From NCBI GenBank assembly GCA_963855995.1, contig OY979717.1:46280044-46344043 (forward strand): DNA of 64,000 nucleotides, in the 5' to 3' direction. Under the pieces are notes generated by a model. It saw only the letters and a list, made by a program, of their open reading frames with translations, searched no databases and had not been told where the DNA came from. This DNA is from Muricea muricata. Lineage: Eukaryota; Cnidaria; Anthozoa; Malacalcyonacea; Plexauridae. The translations under genes and the position numbers were made by a program. Positions 59,727 to 64,000 of the stretch are shown piece by piece (position 1 is the first letter of the stretch; the number at the start of each line of letters is the position of its first letter).

Positions 59727-59985
59727 ACGGTCATGGCTTTATAGGATACCCTAAAGGTCGAGATGTCGAGAGAGCACTGGGTTTCTCACTCACTGGGACT
59801 GTATCTACTTCACCAAATTTAGCTAAAGAGGGAGCGCGTAGCGTGACAATCATTACTCGCCCTTCGGGCTCGCGCTTTAGCTAAATTTGGTGAAGTAGAT
59901 ACCGTCCCAGTGAGTGAGAAACCCAGTGCTCTCTTGACATTTCGACCTTTAGAGTATTCTATAAAGCCATGACCATTTTATAACG
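59727..59985. repeat. Foldback repeat with ~105 bp arms
   Basis: GGTCATGGCTTTATAGGATA on the left is mirrored by TATAAAGCCATGACC on the right. The arms include GTGAGAAACCCAGTGCTCTC. The 40 bp loop has its own small hairpin. Confidence 0.88.
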
Positions 59986-60420
59986 TTTTTCGTGTTTCTC
60001 CATTTCGTGTTTTTGAAATTTTCCTTATGATCTTGAAAAGAAATAAAAGCTTTTCGTTTTTTTATGCATTCAATTCGGTTGTCAATCGAAAATTTATTTG
60101 TGATATGATTTAGTTCCTTGTTTATTTCCGAAATGTTGTCCTCGGATCCGCGTTTGTATGTTTTTGTAATGTTGTCGTGTAAGAGCTTGTTGTATGTGTT
60201 GAGCGAGGTTTCATATATATTTCTAGTTTTATCAGCGAAAACAAACATTTTGTCAGATAGATTAATGTGCCTTGAAAATTGTTTTTTGTGTCTCGAAAAT
60301 TAATGTTTTCTAATGATCTTATAACGTCTTCTTAAAAACGTTTCAGTTCCAAAACTATGGGAGGTGTTTTTTAGACGAAAGGCGGACATTTTTTAATGTT
60401 TTTCTGACTTCTTGCTTAAT
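59949..60420 (-). pseudogene. Penelope-like RT fragment
   Basis: The minus frame reads MFVFADKTRNIYETSLNTYN KLLHDNITKTYKRG and FISFQDHKENFKN, matching the FVPADKTRNIYEM and FITLKDHKPNF blocks of the 47-49 kb element. It is cut at 59949 by the foldback repeat. Confidence 0.75.
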
Positions 60421-62039
60421 AAATATTTAAGATCATATGAGTCACATGTTTCAGAAATTCAGACAACCAACCCTAGTGATCCTAAACTGAATCCTGTAAG
60501 GAAGGTATAGGAAGATCAACATAAAATTATGTCGAAATTACTAAAAAAGTAATAAAAAATTTCTTAGCAGTAAAATTTCCAGGTTTGGAAGTATTGACTA
60601 ATTAAAACACCTCAAGCACTTTTACAACTTCGTTGGTCAAACAGATAGTGGCCAAGTGTTAGTTGATCTTTACTATTGTTTACTTAATATTCAAGCAAAT
60701 TGGATCAGTTTAAATTTTAAAACAAATTTTCAATGCGCAAAAATGTAAAATTAGACACAATTATGCCCAAACAACTGACAGAATTTTTGTTATCTTACCC
60801 ACTTGCTAGGGCCGAGGTGTGTATCTTTCCAGGAATCGAAATGTGATCAAACAATTCCTGGCTAATTAAAAAAGGCTGTCGTATATGAACAGAAAAATTT
60901 AGTTCAAAAGCAACAATCATTTTGTTCAAATAATTTCAATTTCACATAGCATTTTTTAAATTAATTTTGCATAAAATGTGGCATGAACAGCATGGTTATT
61001 TTATAGGTGTCTCTTCATGATGCCAGCGCACCTATTGAACTGAATTAAGCTTTATGACTTGCATTGACTACTTTATGCTGCATTGCAACAAGTGATAAAA
61101 AATAACCATGGAAAAAGCTTATGCAAAAAATAAGGACAGCATCATGGTAAAACTATTTTGTATCAGCATAATCATACAATTAAAACGTGAAACATATTTG
61201 TATACTAAAGTAGACTGCAAAAAGTTTGTCACTTGGTTTTCTCTTCTTTGTGCATGTGTTCGAGTGAATTTGCAGTGCAATTATGATAGAAAATCACTGA
61301 TGGAGTACACTATTTTGATAATTTGACATGCCACTTGCTGGTCTACCCAATCACATCCACCTGCCAGGCGGGCGGAATGCTGACAAGTAAGGCATTGTGA
61401 AGTACGCTTTAGTTGGATCATGCACATACACAAGTTACGCAATTGGCTTTTGACCATAGGAAAGATTTTAAAAGCAATGGATAATAAAAAGGCTTACATA
61501 TATAAAGGACTAGTCATGAGTCATTCCCATAGATATTTCATATACACTAAATGGTGCATCCCACACTGTTGGCAGGCGAAAATTGAAGTCAGATCGCAGG
61601 CGCTGGTCGTTCCCACGGAGGTGACATGGAGCATGATAGTTTCTGTATTTTGTATTGCGAAAATGGACAAAGTTGACAATAAATCCTCTTTTACACAGCT
61701 GAAAAGTATTTAATACACAAATGCAGAAAAGTATAGTGTTTTCTGTAGCATTTTTTTGATGAGTGGGAATGAACAATATGGCCGCCGGCTATTGTTATGA
61801 GGGGATACCGCGGAGATTTTTGGCTTCACTTTTTGATATACAGAAGCGCTATCTAGTGTATATGACATATCTATGGTCATTCTATTAAAGATAAGTTACA
61901 GTCGCATCTGTGCATGGGCCAGTTTCCCAATCTTTGCTTACTTTCAGGACCTATTATTAATTGCGGAAATTTCATTCAAGATGAGTGTAGCGAAGCTTCA
62001 AGCTCAAATCCTACGATTTCGAGCGCAAATCCTCCTGAA
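60421..62039. other. No recognisable gene
   Basis: Short open frames at 61108, 61420 and 61510 show no known domain. Confidence 0.35.
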
Positions 62040-62229
62040 ACTTGCAAGCAGAAAAGATAACTATGCCACAAGTGGGTCTTCTAGAATTTACTTATGTGAA
62101 TTGTTTCCTCCGTTGCGGGAATTTAAAAACAATCAAACACACTCTGAAAACCGATGCGGATGTTGCACAAATATTGCTAGATTCCTTCGACCTACAGAAG
62201 CCCCAAAAGCGACAAAACAGGCTTTGTGG
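62040..62229 (+). other. Possible coding exon of unknown family
   Basis: An open frame (ITMPQVGLLEFTYVNCFLRC, IKHTLKTDADVAQILLDSFD) ends near a donor-like GGTAAGAAC at 62229. No acceptor or partner exon was identified, so it may be chance. Confidence 0.2.
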
Positions 62230-62474
62230 TAAGAACTTGATTAATTAACAATACATGAAAGCTGCCAATTTGATACGGTAACGAACTATTACGTTTTTTC
62301 ATAGTTAATAGAGCAGATGGTTTGGAAACTCATTAGAATAACAATATTTATTTTTTTCCGGTCCGTAACTCCAGGTCCGTAACCGAAATGGAGCTTTCTG
62401 ATTGGTTGCTGAGAGGTCCGTTTCACACGGTACGGGCCGCTTCTAAGACTTCAGGGAAATATGTTTCAGTACCC

Positions 62475-62970
62475 AGCTAGCACAATCACGTTGAGGCAAC
62501 GTTGTATCAACGTTCGCCGAACGTTTATAGAACGTCGTGCTCAACGTTGTGTCAACGTTTTTTGTGAACTCGTAGGAACGTTGTGACAACGTTGGTTCTA
62601 ACGTTAGATTACGACGTTATTACAACGTTCAAGCAACGTTTAGCCGACGTTCACACAACCTTAAACCGACTTTCAAAATATGTACGTTAGAATACGACGT
62701 AATTACAACGTTCAGACAACGTTCAGCCGACGTTCACACAACCTTAGACCAACGTTCAAAATACGACGTAATTACAACGTTGAGACAACGTTGAGACAAC
62801 GTTCAGCCGACGTTCACACGACGTTCACACGACGTTCACACGACGTTCACACGACCTTAGACCAACGTTCAAAATACGACGTAATTACAACGTTGAGACA
62901 ACGTTCAGCCGACGTTCACACGACCTTAGACCAACGTTCAAAATGCGATGTATAATTATACAACGTTCAG
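62475..62970. repeat. AACGTT-rich minisatellite
   Basis: Nested repeats of ACAACGTTCAGCCGACGTTC, ACACGACCTTAGACCAACGT and TACGACGTAATTACAACG form units of roughly 80 bp. AACGTT phrases return at the window's last 50 bases. Confidence 0.9.
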
Positions 62971-64000
62971 CTGACGCGTCGAATATAATTCAAACAACAG
63001 ATAATGAGATCACTGTTCTCATAGTTCTATGTTGCTGGAATTGCATTCAACCCGACTGAAATGCGACGTATATAAAGACATTAAGGCAATAAGGGAAATG
63101 TGGAATGTTACCGCTCATTCTGTTTTATTAATATATTCGACACAGTCCTTCGCGGAGGATAAATTAAAGAGACCTTATAAAATCACTGAAACAAAGTCGT
63201 CAATTTTGAATCTTTTAATGTTTTTACAGAGCATTTTGTATGGGATGTAAATTTGAGAGTAAAACTATCTATATTGGGTCTTTATAATAGTCTTTAAATA
63301 TCTCGTGATCAATATAGGATCTTGCTCCCGCATCATAAACTATATGTAAATACAGCTTGCTCTTCATATATGTTCCTAAAAGACAAAAATTATGACCATA
63401 TATTACTAGACATCCTTTTTATCGATACTGTCATACTATCTTGGGGACTTTATCACTTCATAAACACACTATAAACGTTTATGAATGCGGGCATATTAAT
63501 CAATATAAGTCGGGCTTTAAATTCAGCAGGGAACCAGTCCAACTAATATCATATTTAAAGATTTTATTACCTTGTCGCCCACGGAGTAATAATAATGTAT
63601 ACTGCTTTGATCAACGTACACTCAACAATGAAATAACCAATAACCAATGCTCTAAAATATGCAATAAATTAAGTTGCGCGTGAACGGTGAGAAATATATA
63701 TCACTTATATGTTATTAAATAAGTTACCTTTTCAGCAATTCAACATAATATATAACTGTGACTAACATAAATCTTAAGAACACAATGTCTACTTACATTT
63801 GAGTTGTGAAAAATACTTTTGTAGAGAAAAATATACTGATGTGCAAACGGTTGATGTTTTGAGAGAAGACTTTGATTTTTTGTATTTTGCGCGCTTGCTT
63901 ATCGCTAACATATATGGTAAGAGTTGCCTTATATGTCTTAATACAATTATCTCCAGCAAACGTTAGGTAAAAATCAACTTAGCGAACGTTAATCTCAACG
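62971..64000. other. No recognisable gene at the right edge
   Basis: AT-rich sequence. The AACGTT motif reappears at 63958-64000, so the minisatellite may be one end of an element that continues past the window. Confidence 0.35.

Noticed and set aside
62680..62955. Arg/Thr-rich protein of 91 codons
   Set aside because: It is a translation of the AACGTT minisatellite, with repeated words following the DNA period.

Overview
The window is AT-rich animal DNA, most likely from a cnidarian. That placement is an inference from the mix of cysteine-rich single-pass receptors, P2X7-C-terminus-like exons, PIF/Harbinger, Penelope-like, R4-like, Crypton-like and gypsy elements, abundant MITEs and GT-AG introns. 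There is no bacterial-style gene organisation. Most of the sequence is mobile DNA in different stages of decay. The only apparently intact coding units are a gypsy gag-pol polyprotein, a tyrosine recombinase with one intron, and two host-type receptor genes.

Region by region. 1-8 kb holds LINE tails, one solo arm of a foldback repeat, and a 2.4 kb TTAA-flanked inverted-repeat element (4855-7268) carrying two exons of a P2X7-intracellular-domain-like protein plus a RecQ-like helicase fragment. 8.2-15 kb is a broken DDE/integrase-core transposase gene split by a full-length gypsy retrotransposon (9978-14841) with identical 149 bp LTRs and a 5 bp target duplication. 15-19 kb holds foldback repeats, a HECT E3 remnant and receptor pseudogene C. 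19-22 kb is a 5'-truncated restriction-like-endonuclease retrotransposon lying between two (TTA)n tracts, as R4/Dong-type elements do. 22-26 kb has receptor pseudogene D, a tRNA-like SINE head and a decayed LINE. 27-30.5 kb is a PIF/Harbinger transposon with a Myb-like gene and an opposing transposase gene. 33.1-35.9 kb has a Crypton-type tyrosine recombinase transposon with perfect 24 bp terminal inverted repeats and a 361 bp deletion derivative of it in opposite orientation.

36-41 kb and 52-59 kb form a tandem multigene locus. Receptor genes A (36260-37429) and B (52409-53509) encode a signal peptide, a repeat-rich cysteine ectodomain, one membrane span and a tail ending in a PPPY motif. 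Around them lie at least six truncated copies of the same 5' flank and first coding segment. These copies carry MITEs that can be dated by comparison with empty paralogous sites. Between the two clusters (43-50 kb) are a 2 kb foldback element, a Tc1-like helix-turn-helix fragment, and a Penelope-like element flanked by (AT)n whose terminal repeats contain hammerhead-ribozyme-like folds. 59.7-64 kb has another Penelope fragment, a foldback and an AACGTT-rich minisatellite.

The most unusual systems are the recombinase transposon with true inverted termini, the P2X7-domain cargo element, the hammerhead motifs at the Penelope ends, and the tandem receptor family whose ectodomain is conserved while the membrane and tail modules differ.
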